From Loripinus fragilis (Eukaryota > Mollusca > Bivalvia > Lucinida > Lucinidae), in contig OZ026515.1 in the NCBI GenBank assembly GCA_964019695.1, positions 36,162,994-36,226,993 on the forward strand: DNA of 64,000 nucleotides, written 5' to 3'. How positions within the stretch are numbered: position 1 is the first letter of the stretch; each line of letters opens with the position of its first letter. A program made the translations under genes and the position numbers. Below, piece after piece: positions 1 to 12,500 of this stretch. A model generated the notes under the pieces. That model was not told the origin of the DNA. It made no database searches and worked only from the letters and a program-made list of their open reading frames with translations.

Positions 1-453
1 ACTGTGTTTTGTTCATATTAGTTTAATTTTGGCGGTTACTTAGTTTATTGACCTTAAAGGTTATTTTCTATCTGTATAGAGGTAACTCTTAAAGCAAAAA
101 TATGCTCCCTCTCCTTTGATAGAAATCCTATTAAGACGCGTTTTGTGACATGGAAAAGGCATCTACCATTTCAAGGTTGTTCTATTGAAACAGATATATG
201 AGCCTACATACTATGGATGAGTGTCTACCTTTTTGTTTTTGTGTAACCGATTTCGAAACTGCATTTCGTGGTCTCTTATTTTGGCGAATTTTGATTATAT
301 TTCATATTGCACCAAATTAAAATACCCACCAAATATAAGTTATTTACAGTGCAACATGGTCCTTACTGATGATGGTCCTGTTCATTTAGTCTTATTTGTA
401 TGGTATTGCATAGCTTAAGGAATAGCTAAAATATAGTTGACATCTCTTTTCAG
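1..453. repeat. intron with diverged dispersed repeat
   Basis: Non-coding. Positions about 20-360 resemble 12420-12815: a shared run of TAACTCTTAAAG, AATATGCTCCCT, TTAAGACG and CACCAAATATAAGT in the same order and strand. This is a low-copy dispersed repeat of unknown type. Confidence 0.55.
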
Positions 454-552
454 TGGACTTCTGGTCGCCTACTTATCTTTAAAAGAAATGAAGAAAAGGG
501 GAGGAGCAAAGAACTTCAACTGGGGAATGTTTTATTTCCATCGATTCTGGAG
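454..552 (+). CDS. exon 1 in window (plus gene)
   Basis: Acceptor CAG at 451-453 and donor GT at 553. It encodes GLLVAYLSLKEMKKRGGAKN, then a segment ending FHRFWR. It starts with the last base of a split codon, so at least one exon lies upstream of the window. The minus-strand gene has the same 99-nt exon. Confidence 0.9.
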
Positions 553-3500
553 GTAAATTGAACCCATAACTGAGTTGGAAAAATCAAGTAGACGTTTCAC
601 GTGAAATATCAAGCCTATTTTTTCTGAAAATTAAGAAAAAACATCACAATTTCTTTTGTCTGCCGCAGTCGTACTTGGCAGTTTATGAGTTTAATATTCT
701 TTAACTTTCGTATAAATCGGAGTTTCCAGAGTGTTTTAGGCCTTTAGTTAAGAGTGCGTAACAGGAAATAGTTTTGTTATTTCTAAACCAAAACATATGT
801 TGTGGGTATTCAAAATCCGTCTCACTGAGACGGTTTGTATGAGCACCCAAAACATATGCTTAATATTATGGGTAAGAAAATATTTACAACTGTACTCTGA
901 AAAGTTTTGTTTATCTAAACCTGTGGACCGTCACTCTTTACTGCGTTCCATAGAAAAAATAAAAAAAAATATCTCTAGGACATGAGTTCAAGAAGGATGA
1001 AGAAAGGATGAACAAGGATTTTTTTTAAATATAGGATCTCACATAAGTGCTCATAATTATTATATATAAATACAGTTATACAGGAGCGCGAATGTAAGAT
1101 TTGATTTAGGAAGCGTCTATTTACAGTTGACTGTCAATAGCCAAAAAAACGTTAAAATGGCTATTTACAGTTGACTGTCAATAGGCAAAAAACGTTAAAG
1201 TGGCTATTTACAGTCAACTGTCAATAGCCAAATAACATTAAAATCAATAGGAAAAAAACGTTAAAATGGCTATTGACAGTCAACTGTAAATAGCCATTTG
1301 AACGTTTTTTGGCTATCTACTGATCAATCAGATATTTCAATGATGTTGACTTAATATTCGAATACTCGATGAACATTTTCAAGTATAGATGATAGATTTG
1401 TGTTTGTTCCTTTGGAATTGAATTCTTCAGATGGTAAATGGGCCATGTCCATTAGTTTGGGGTACTTTTCGCATGCGAAAACTAGAAATACAAAATATAC
1501 ACGAACTTGTGCATGCGCACAGACGCTCCGTAGCCATTGCTATTTGCGCGCCCAAGGTGATAAATGTTCACATAATAAAGACAAAGATTTTCAAAGAAAT
1601 GAGTCACGTGATAGGCAATCTGACTTATTGCTCATAAGTTTTTCAAGATAACCGATGATTATTTGCTTGGAAAGAGTCATTCCAATTTTGTGATCACTCT
1701 TTATCGGTCCCGTATTGCAACTTAGGTCTCTATACAACATTTCCCCTCATATTCAAATCAAAGTAGCTGGTTTTCTTTAAATGTAATGTGGCTGGTCGTT
1801 ATCTGTGTCTCTTCCTCGTGTTGCCTTGTGTTGGTCTGCAATATGTGATTGTGGCATTTCTTGACCATATTTTGGAACCAGATTTCTATTTTGTAGCACG
1901 TATTCCCCAGTTTTTCAAACAAGAATGAATAGTACATAACCATATTAAATGGACTTACCATTTCATTTCTATTTCATTTTGAACCTCTGTACTCGAACAG
2001 CACAATTATCGCGTGGTGGTCACAGTCGACGAGTAGGAAAATGGCGTGCTTATGTGCACCTTGCTGTTAAAAAAGGAGGTAAATTTCGGAAATTATTACT
2101 TCTGAGAGTATTTTTTGCTGATTATTGTCACTAATATACCCAGCTTTGTATATGCGTAACAATACGTGTGTGGGTTAAGCGATAGTCAATGCAGCGCCTT
2201 AATTATAGAAGGAATGTGACTACTCTATCTTTTTGAATTGATCACTAATATTAGGTTTTCTAACAATTCATTTGAATTTATAAACTAAATCACCATAAAA
2301 CATAGGTTCTGATATGTCTTTTAGCAGAAGAGTTTTTGTATTTAACAATAAACTCTGAGTGTCTGTGGTAGAATTTAGAAAATGCTTTTCGAATTTTATG
2401 ATATCTATAACCTTGTTTTAATAACTTAGCAGTTAAAAAAAAGTTTCTGTTGTTGAAGTCATCAACATTAGAACACACTCTAGCAAAACGAATAAGCTGA
2501 AAAATATATACACCAGAGAAATAAAATCTTATTTAAAAACTCTACTATCTTTATAGCAAGTCGTTTTTCAATTAAAATCATAAAGACCAGTGTTTTTAAG
2601 GATTAAGATAAGACAAAAAGCCCCAGGGTTTATTTTCACACCTAATCATCGAATATCACCGCGTCTCGAAATCTTCGGAAATTCACCAGCTTGAGATGGG
2701 TGAAGTGTATGAATATTTTACCTGTTAGAAAATTTCACTGTTGGACATGGCGAAACTATGGCGTGAAACTCGGTCCGCATTTTTTTTTTTCAAAGTTATT
2801 TTCCATCTTCCACCATTAAAACTTGTAGCTCATTCAGATATTGTAAATCATGAGAAACACCCATAAATGTTGTATAAACAAGGGTTTTCAAATTTAATAC
2901 CAGGCAGCGCGCACGTCACCATCTAGAGTACCTGATTGTGTCATCTCTGACAACCTATCCAAACAGTTTGTGCCTCTGGAACAAACTGTTTGCCACAATG
3001 TGTTGAATTAACCTCGAAAGTACTTATAATAAGACATTCCAATAGACAATAAAAGCCAATAAGGATACAACATAATATATTCTTATGACAAAAGATGGTG
3101 TAGTACAAACAAGTAACATGAAATACAATCATGTTCACAAGGACTTTTTTGGGGGGAGGGGGGGCGAGATATTGAGAGAAATCATTGGCCAGGATCATAA
3201 CACAACTTTGGCCAGGATTGATGTGAGCATATGCTCAATCTGGTCATGGTCATTGTAATCTTCTAAGGGCATAGGGAAACAATATTCGATAGCAATTGTT
3301 AATATTGCATCAACAGTACGTCGTCGAAAATCATCAAAATACAAAACAATGAGTTTACGGACAGACTGCACACGTGTACATTCTGCTCGAGCCAATGATG
3401 CCGCCAAAAGTAATTAATAAACCTAATTTAAGTCTGTCTCCTGAATAAAGGTTGTCACACCTCATAATCCTGCACGTGCCAAGCGCCACGGGAGTTTTAT

Positions 3501-6500
3501 TGCCTCCCGGTGAAGTACACTAATCCTGTTTATCCGGACAGATTAAGCTTTTCAGTGATACATAAGTGAAAATAAAAATAGATTATATGAAAAGATTCTC
3601 TTCTATTTATACTATATATACTAATAAAATCTTCTAATATCACATACACCGCAACCCCCCCATCCCCAACCGCCCCCCCCTAAAAATGAAAATATTTGTT
3701 TATCTCAAATTAAAAAAAAATAGTCTCAAAAATGTGCAACATATTTTGCACATCTATGCACACGTTTCATATTTTGCAAATTTTTGAGAATAAACATTTT
3801 TTAGCAAAAGCCTTTTCCCGAATTCACGGGTGTAAACTTTACAAAATATAAATAAATTTCAACAGGCCGGAAAGAAAAGTAATAATGAAAGAAGAAAAGA
3901 AAAAAAATCAAAGGCTGACTCAATGAAGAGCATGTTGAGAATGCCACTTGGATCCTCTCTTCGAGACATCCATACTTTGTAGAAGGGAGTAGAGAAGATT
4001 CTGACGAGTCTTTGCATATGTTGACATGCCTTCGCTTCCCATGCTCGAAAATGCGTTAAGTATAAGTACCGAAATCCCTGTAGTGGCCCTCGTACACATA
4101 CACATAATTTTGCAGACTGGAAATGATTGCCAAACCCGTGGCTGTCTCATGACAACTTACATGTACACAACATCCACAAGCAGTATAGATCAGAATCAGA
4201 CAGCTCCCAAAGGAATGATATGTTATAATCAGATCACTACTCACTCTTGTTTGATATTTAAGAAGTATACTGCAGAGCAAACTATAAAATTAGTCAAAAG
4301 AACGGTAACAATCTCCCATCATGAGTTTGACGAATAATTGAGTACGTGTTAGACCCAGATGAGATGTCTATTAAAGTAAAGTATTATAAATTGCCAACAA
4401 GGAGCCTATTTTGGATCTGTGATACCAAAGAGTTTCAATCCAGATCTGGACTGATATTTTTTAAACAAAAAATAATGTTAGGAAGCTCTTGATTAAGTGC
4501 TTACCAAATCTTTGCAATTAGTCTGTTTAATTTCTTGATTTTGCAATCATTTAGTTTTTTTTCCACTTTCGGAGTTGGAAGTCGTTGATTCGAAGCCGCA
4601 TCATTATGAAAAAAATGCTTCAACAAAAGCCAAAATAGGATTTCACCTAAATAAAGGGATATAACCAATAATTTCCCCTGTATCCCAAATAGATAATGGC
4701 ACTGACTGTCATTAGCCAAATAACGTTAAAATGGCTATTTTTAGTTGACTGTCATTAGCCAAAAGACGTTAAAATGGCTATTGACAGTCATCTGTAAATC
4801 GCCATTTGAACTTTTTTGGCTATTGACAGTTTACTGTAAATAGCCATTTTAACGTTTTTGACTATTTACAGTTGACTGTAAATAGCCACTTCATTTGATT
4901 TATCACGTGACATTAAATGGGAGCGCAATGGCTCAGTGGTAGAGTGCTTGACTGGAGACCGAGAGGCCGCGCGTTTGAGCCTCACCGCCGTCACTGCGTT
5001 GTGGTCCTTGAGCAAAACACATTTATCCTAGCTTAGTACTGGTTCTACCTAGGAAGACCCATCCCTGTTTAACTGAAAGATTGTTGATGGGACGTAAAGA
5101 ATCAAATCAAACATACACACGTGACATTACAATTACTTTAAAATTACATTTTTGGCATAAATCTTAAGGTTTTGTCAATATTAACGCAGCACCATTATGG
5201 ACCCCATTACATAACTTTACTAAATATATTAACATTTACAATTTATTTCCTAACATTTACAATTTATTTACTAAAAATAGTAACGAAATGCTTAGTTACC
5301 CGGGCTGATTCTGCGTGTGATTCCAAATCCATTACAGCCTGCTCATGTGAACCCATATTGGCCCTCCTGTGAACCAATATCAGCCCTCACATGCATCCTC
5401 AATGTCATAGATGACGTCGTTTACGTCGCAGCGACGTAAAGAATCACGCGTTAACATATAATAAAAAAATTAAAACATGGCCGCTGCTGCGTTACTAGGC
5501 ATATCGACCCTAAAGGTCCTTTTGAAAATAAGGAGACACCAGGCCCATATATCTAGTAATGTGATTGTGCGTTAATTTCTAATCAATCATAGACGCGACT
5601 TTATATGATACGCATTGTTAATCAAAATATGAGCTTGTTTGTCTATATTATGCTCATTTGTCGCTTGCATGCATCAAAATTAGTTTTTCTGGTATCGTGG
5701 CTTGTATGATAATGATTTTACAATTTAAGACAACAAATATTTGTATAGTTATAAATTGTTAATGTATCATTTAAAGAGGTGTATTATAATTATTTATTAA
5801 TTTTATATTATTTCAGACTTACACCGCCATATATGCTTTTCTTGATGTTTTATTCGTGTCTAATGATATACTGGTCAGATGGTCCACTCTGGCCCACTGG
5901 TGGCATGCAAGGAGAATATTGTGAAACTGCCTGGTGGAAAAATCTCCTTTATATCAACAATTTAGTTGGTACTGATAAACAGGTAAATAATAGAGCTTTT
6001 TTCTAATTTGAGCCAAATCATTACAATACCTAGTATCTAAGGGTAAGAAAAGATCAGATAGGTTGATATCTAATTTAAGCCAAATGTTAGTCTTACATGG
6101 TCACAAAACCCACAATGTTATTATGGCACATGATGTCATAAGCATATACATAAAAAATTGTAAAAATAAAATCTAGTTTTAACATGTTGTAAAGCAATTT
6201 TGGCATTACTTATGCAAAAGTATTCTTATGAGATTGAAGTTAACCTTTATCATAAACATTATTCTTTTCTTGAATTGCTTTTGTCACAACTTATTATTGT
6301 TTTAAATCAGTTAGATAATCTTTTCCCCCAAAGACTTCTGTTGTTGTTGATTCATTGTTTATTGTTGCTCTCATTTGTTTGTGTGTGTGGGGGGTGGTAT
6401 ATTTTAGTTGTGCAATACTTGATATCGTTTCTAGTTTTGCAATCATCTCGCTGAGGAAGAGAGAGCAAGTTGCCTCACTTCAATTTCTTTTTGAGCTATT

Positions 6501-9500
6501 AGGATCAGTCAATGTCTGTTGTTTCCTTTAAATGACAACTCCTCCTATACCACTGGGTCAATTTTAACCAAACTTCACTGAAATTATCCTTAGGTAATCC
6601 TCTACAAAAATAGCTAAAAGAAGAAATTCGATCCATCGAAAAACATGTTCGCCAGGGGCCGTGGCTTATCGCAGTGAGACAAACTTTAAAGACCTTCACC
6701 TCTGAAACCGGTGGTCAGAAATCAAAATAATTTGACAGAAATTATCACTGGATGACTTTTGACAAAAATAGCTAAATGAATTTAATTTGTCAAAAACATG
6801 GTCACCAGGGGGCGTGTCCAGTTTCTCTTATGTACTTATGTAAGATACTTTACACATCTTCTTCTCTGAAACCAGAGTTCAGAATGAAAAATGATTTGGC
6901 AGAAATGGTTATTAAGTGAACCTCTAAAAAAATAGATAAAATAAATTTGTTCCATAAAAATTATGGCCGCCAGAGAGTGTGGCTTAACATGGTAAGACAA
7001 ACATTAAAAATCTTCTCCTTCGACACTTGTAGTCAGAATTCAAAATAATTTGGTCGAAATGGTCACTGAAACCAGTATGATCAGAATTGAAAACTATTCG
7101 ACAGAAATGGTTATCATATTAGCCACTCCTACAAAAATAGCTAAAACGAATTTGTCCATTTCTAATGATATTGTTTCTACCAACATTTATGATAAACGTG
7201 ACGACTTTGAATTTGAAAATGGCAATTTCTCATTTTTAGATGGCGATGTTCCTCGCTCTACATCCTATGGAGTCTATATCTCTCAACTCATTCGTTTTGC
7301 TAGATCATCTAGACATGTTGCTGACTTCAACACTCGCAATAAAATGTTAACTCAGAAATTTCTTAAACAAGGCTATCGGTATCATAAACTTTGCAAAACC
7401 TTTTCTAAATTTCATCGACGATACTATGATTTGATATCTAAATTCCAAGTTGGACTTAATTCACTTTTGCGTCAGGGACTTTTGGAACCTGAGTTGTATG
7501 GTGACTTGGTGTATAAATTGAAGAAGAATATTGGCTCTAAAAAATTTTAGCGCAGTTTATCAAAATGATTTCCCATTATAAAAATATTGGCTATAACATT
7601 AATGTATTGCAACAGACTGCATGCTTGGTGGTCAACACAATCATAGTGGCAACTTTGCTTTCCTCTTTAATTGCACGCCAGTGGGCCGGACTATATCATG
7701 GTTCTGACTTAAAGACTTATCTATTGATGAGATGGTAGGGGCCTGATGCTTTGGCTGTTGTCAGGCCCACTAGGGTTTACCTGTTGGATCTCATTTGCTC
7801 TGGTATTCAGTTCCATGTACTGTTGAGTCCTTATCTTTGTTTATCTCGTTTTTATATCTTGATTTAAATGTGCTAGACGATGATTCATGGATAGATTAGG
7901 GGTCTCTCATGCAAACCAAATATCTATATGTCTTGATCCACATCTGAACTAAGGGTGAGATTGACGCTGTGAACTGGTTTAAGCCCTGCATTAAAATATT
8001 TTTACTGACCGTTCCAAGGTGGTACTTCTTTTGTGGACCATTTGTGTTATTTATGTCTTGTGTTTGTCATGCTTTTGTATCTGTTCATTGCTGTCTTGTG
8101 TTCATCTGCTGTGATTGGCTGACCTCTTGGCTCTTGTTTGTGATGTTTATTTCTGTTTTTGTCACTTTCCCTTGTGGTATCCTGGGTTTAGTGTGGTACT
8201 TGATTGTATCGATTCCTGATCTTTGCAGCCTTTCTTACTGATCTATCAAAATACATGGCCACCAGGAGGTGTGGCCTATTTCCCCTATGTACATATATAA
8301 GAAACTTTAAACATCTTCTCTGAAACCAGTTGTCAGTAAAGGATTTGGCAGAAATGGCTATCAGATGACCCATTTCATAAATCGCTAAAAGAAATTTGAT
8401 CCATCAAAAACATGGCCGCCAGTGGGCGTGGCCAATTGTGATAACGAAAACTCTAATAATCTCATCTGTGAAACTTGTGGTCAGAATTCAAAATAATTTG
8501 GTAAAAATCGTAACTGAACGGCCTTTTAACAAAATACCTATAAAATGAATGTGATCCGTCAAACAACATAGTCACCAGGGGGCATGGCCAGTTTCCCTTA
8601 TATGCTGATCTCGTGTGAGCAATTAAGGGTCATCTTAGCCTTCTTGTTATCTTAGAATTTGTATGTCTCTTCCTAATGGTGCCATGGGTTGGTTTACAGT
8701 ATGTGATTGTGGCATTTCCTGAGGAAAAGAATGGTCACATGAAATACCCCACGCCTAAATTATACGGTTCTGGAAATAGCATGCAATGTTTTCCAAAATA
8801 TTAATTTTCTTAGGTGCGCTGAATGTCAGGTTTTAAGGTTTAATTACAGCACAATAGTACAATAGTCAACTGTACATAATTATAGTCACACTCTCAAAAT
8901 TGGGGCTGATTGAATAGAAAACTGTCCGAGGTGGACTTGTTGATGCTAAACTATTTTTATTTGTAAGTCCACAAGAGTACAGATGATTACAGGTATCCAT
9001 TCCTAGTTTTATCCATGTTATTAAATTCATTGCAAACATTGCACTATATTTAAAGACAGGAAGGGTATAGAGTTCACACAATTTGTCATGTGATGTATTG
9101 TTTTAGTGTCCATATCCATGTCATTAATCTATGTTGCAAAAACATTGCAATAGATTTAAAGACTGGAAGGGTATAGAGTTCACACAATGTTGTCATGTGA
9201 TGTATTATTGTAGTGTATGGGATGGAGCTGGTACCTCGCCAATGACATGCAGTTTTATGTGCTGAGTCCAATTATGCTGATACCTCTGTACTAGTAAGTA
9301 ATATTCATATGTTATTAAACAGACTGACACAAAGTCGCAGTCAGCAACCTTAGGTCTCGCCCTTTCTATAAGACCAACAGTTGTTTGAGTTTGAAGTATT
9401 TGATCTCTCAATATTATAAAAATAGTAAGTGAGTATGATCAGGAAATACCACAATCACAAACTGCAGACAACCCGTGGCACCGTGAGGAAGAGCCGCTCA

Positions 9501-12500
9501 ACCATCACGAGACACCAGGAAGACAAATTAAGCAAAGCAACCAGCTCTCTCTTCCCCATCAAGATGATTGCAATACTAGAATGGACATAAAGTAACGTAC
9601 AAAAATACATAGAACAATTACAGACTTCCACAATGGGAGTAACAATAAACAAAAAGTCAACAACAACAGAACCACCGCCTTAGAATGGACAGCAGCCTAA
9701 GCCACCGGGGGGCTTAAATGCAAATAAAACCAAATAAAACAAGACTGCAATCGTTGGTACACAATTGCAAATACCCACTTTTTAACTTTGTCCTTGACCT
9801 TGGGGTCAAAGGTACTCAAAATGCTGCCAGAGTACCCTCTACATCATGTGACTTATGCACCTGCAAAGCTTGTAGTTGCTACGTCCAACAATAAATGAGG
9901 AGATGCATTTACAAGAAAGTACATTATTTGAGCTTTGGCCTTGGTCAGCATCCTTAGGTCAAGACCTTTCCATTAGATCGACAATTGTTTGAGTTTGAAA
10001 TACATGCATTTGATCTCTCAGTGTTATAAAACCAAATACAACTAGACTGCAGTCCATAGTACACCATCCGCAAATACCCGCCTTTTAACCTATAACCTTG
10101 ACCATTATATAACATATCCTTTATATGAACTATCTACTACCCACACAATTGTATTGAAAAAGGAGATACATTGAGTGAGTCCTGATGGTGTTAATCAATC
10201 TCGAAATTACTATATAACTGTAATCATCCATTCACTCAGACAATCTTTAAACCTCTAGCCCAGATAGTTACGTCAAAGTGGGAATTTCTTGGCGCAAATG
10301 TGATATGTTCTTAACTATCATGTTCTGTCCAAAATATATTTTCTCATTGCAGCTCTCCAGTGCTAGGATCTTTATCATGTTTATCTTTGGTGTTGATCAA
10401 CTTTATCTCAACTGGAGTAATTTCAGCTAGAGATGAGCTTGGAGCCAGTCTTCTAGCTAAAAAGTAAGTAGATTCCATATTTTGCCGTCAAGTATATATA
10501 ATTACATAAGGATTAAGGATGTCATAGAATCATCAAATCAAATAGAGTGTTTATATATGCAAATTGGTTTGGCAAACTTAGGGAAAACAACTTAAGTACT
10601 AAAATACAGATTGAAAGACTTTGACAGATAACTCCAGAATTCTGGAACCCAAAGTTAATGCTCTAAATAGAGGACAGCCCGATTTTATATTCATTGAATG
10701 AATGAAACATGATTAACAAACTACCATCATCAAAATAGCTATACATATGACCAATAAATGATTTAAATACATATCCTTGTCAGAGAAGCAAAATAACCAA
10801 ATAAAGGTGAGCATTGTCGCAAAACACCTCGACCACATTAAACCCAAAAGCAAAACCAGCAAAAGTCACAGAACCGAGATAGCCATATGACAGCAAAAAC
10901 ATAACCCAAACAAAGCAATTAGCCAACGTTTGAGAATGCAAGAGTTTAACAGGTGAGTATGGCCAGGATATGTTACATTCGCAAACCACAGACCCACTCA
11001 TTAAACCATGGGGAAGAACGATAAAAAAATGATACACACAGGATATGCACACATAAAAGCCAGACTACAAGTTATTAAATAAAGCCACTGGCTCTCTCTT
11101 CCACAGTAAAATGCTTGCAAAACTGAAAGGACAAAAAGAACTAGACCACAAAACAAGAACATAACACAAAACCCAACACAAAATGGTGTCAACAACAAAA
11201 TTGAGCAGCAACATGAGATTTCCAAAAACGGCATTTTGACATTTTTAGATGCAGATGAGCCTTTGCAGCCTTCTTTGAAGTTTAGAAGTTTTAAATGCAT
11301 TTCGGTCAGTAGCTTAAAGTCATAGAATATTAAAGCGACTAGCAAAGGCTCTGATCAGACTGTGCGTATGCACAGGCTGGTCCAAGTCTTTGCTGATCGC
11401 ACATACCACATTGTTGGAAATCTCATGATAAACCAACAGCAAAAGTATTTCTATTCGTTGGCTTAATGCTCAATAAGTTTAATATATAAGGCTCTTAAAC
11501 AATATTTCAAACAGCAAGGAGAATTATAAAAAAACAATCTAATATGAATGTCAGATGCATAGTTTTTTCGTATTATAATGGTAAGTGATTGCCAATTTCA
11601 TCTGGTGAAATTATCAAGTATAAACAGGAACTTTAATAATTTGATACCATTTATAACGCATCCCTTTTGTTAAAAATTTAGTGGTAATGAGAACATGGAT
11701 GACGTCTACATTAAGCCTTGGTGTAGGATAGGACCATACGTTGTAGGATTCTTCGCTGGATACATACTCTACAGAACAGAATGTCGACTAAGAATACCAA
11801 AGGTAATTTATAAAACTTCGCTTAGCCCTCATTCAACTGGACAGTGATTCTGCTACCCCCATGGCGATCACAGATTTTCTCTAAAATTATGCGAAATTGC
11901 CGCGGAAGTGTAGACAAATAAAATATTTGGGCGTTTGAGCCTTCCAGTACACGTCCAATACGCCTCTACTACGCTTCCTTTAAACCCCCATTCAACTGGA
12001 GGGGATTCCGCTGTGATTCGAAACTTTGTTCAAAATGACGTATATCAAAGCAGAAACGGCAAGAGCGTAGTAGAAGGGCAGTAGAAGCGCCAAGGTTGTA
12101 GTTGTAGCGTGTGTTGCTGCCGAGCCACTGATGGCCCGCTAATAGTAATGGTATTTGGATCCTCCCTTCCCCCCCCCCCCCCTCATCAACTTAAAAAAAA
12201 ATAAAAAACGTTGTCAGAGTTGGACGCCCTATGGGAAAACTTTCTGGATCCGTGGCTAGAGTGTTAGGTGAGTAAGTGTCAGAGAATAGAAGTACAAACA
12301 AATGGCGTTAGGCTGATAAACAGGGGACCAGCGCAAACCTTACTTATGCTGTAAAACTTATTATTTGTGGCATCAACTTCTGTTAATTTTAAAATACTGA
12401 CATATTGGCAAAGTTTAACTTAGGCGGTTTCCCAATTTTTGTCCTTCAATTGAACAGTCTATTCATTCAAATGGGTTACTCTTAAAGGAAAACATACGCT

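Noticed and set aside
1115..1320. CRISPR-like array
   Set aside because: The unit is palindromic throughout, occurs in both orientations, and the spacers are themselves conserved; the DNA is eukaryotic.
4919..4995. tRNA gene
   Set aside because: Boxes are present, but the sequence continues into a SINE body with target duplications and recurs five times with decaying heads.
7969..8241. 90-codon hydrophobic ORF
   Set aside because: It is the 3' UTR of a family F copy read in a chance frame; the same frame is interrupted in other copies.
10780..11345. Overlapping hydrophobic ORFs on the minus strand as membrane-protein genes
   Set aside because: They lie on a degenerate family B repeat and a MITE; no family similarity, no splice context.
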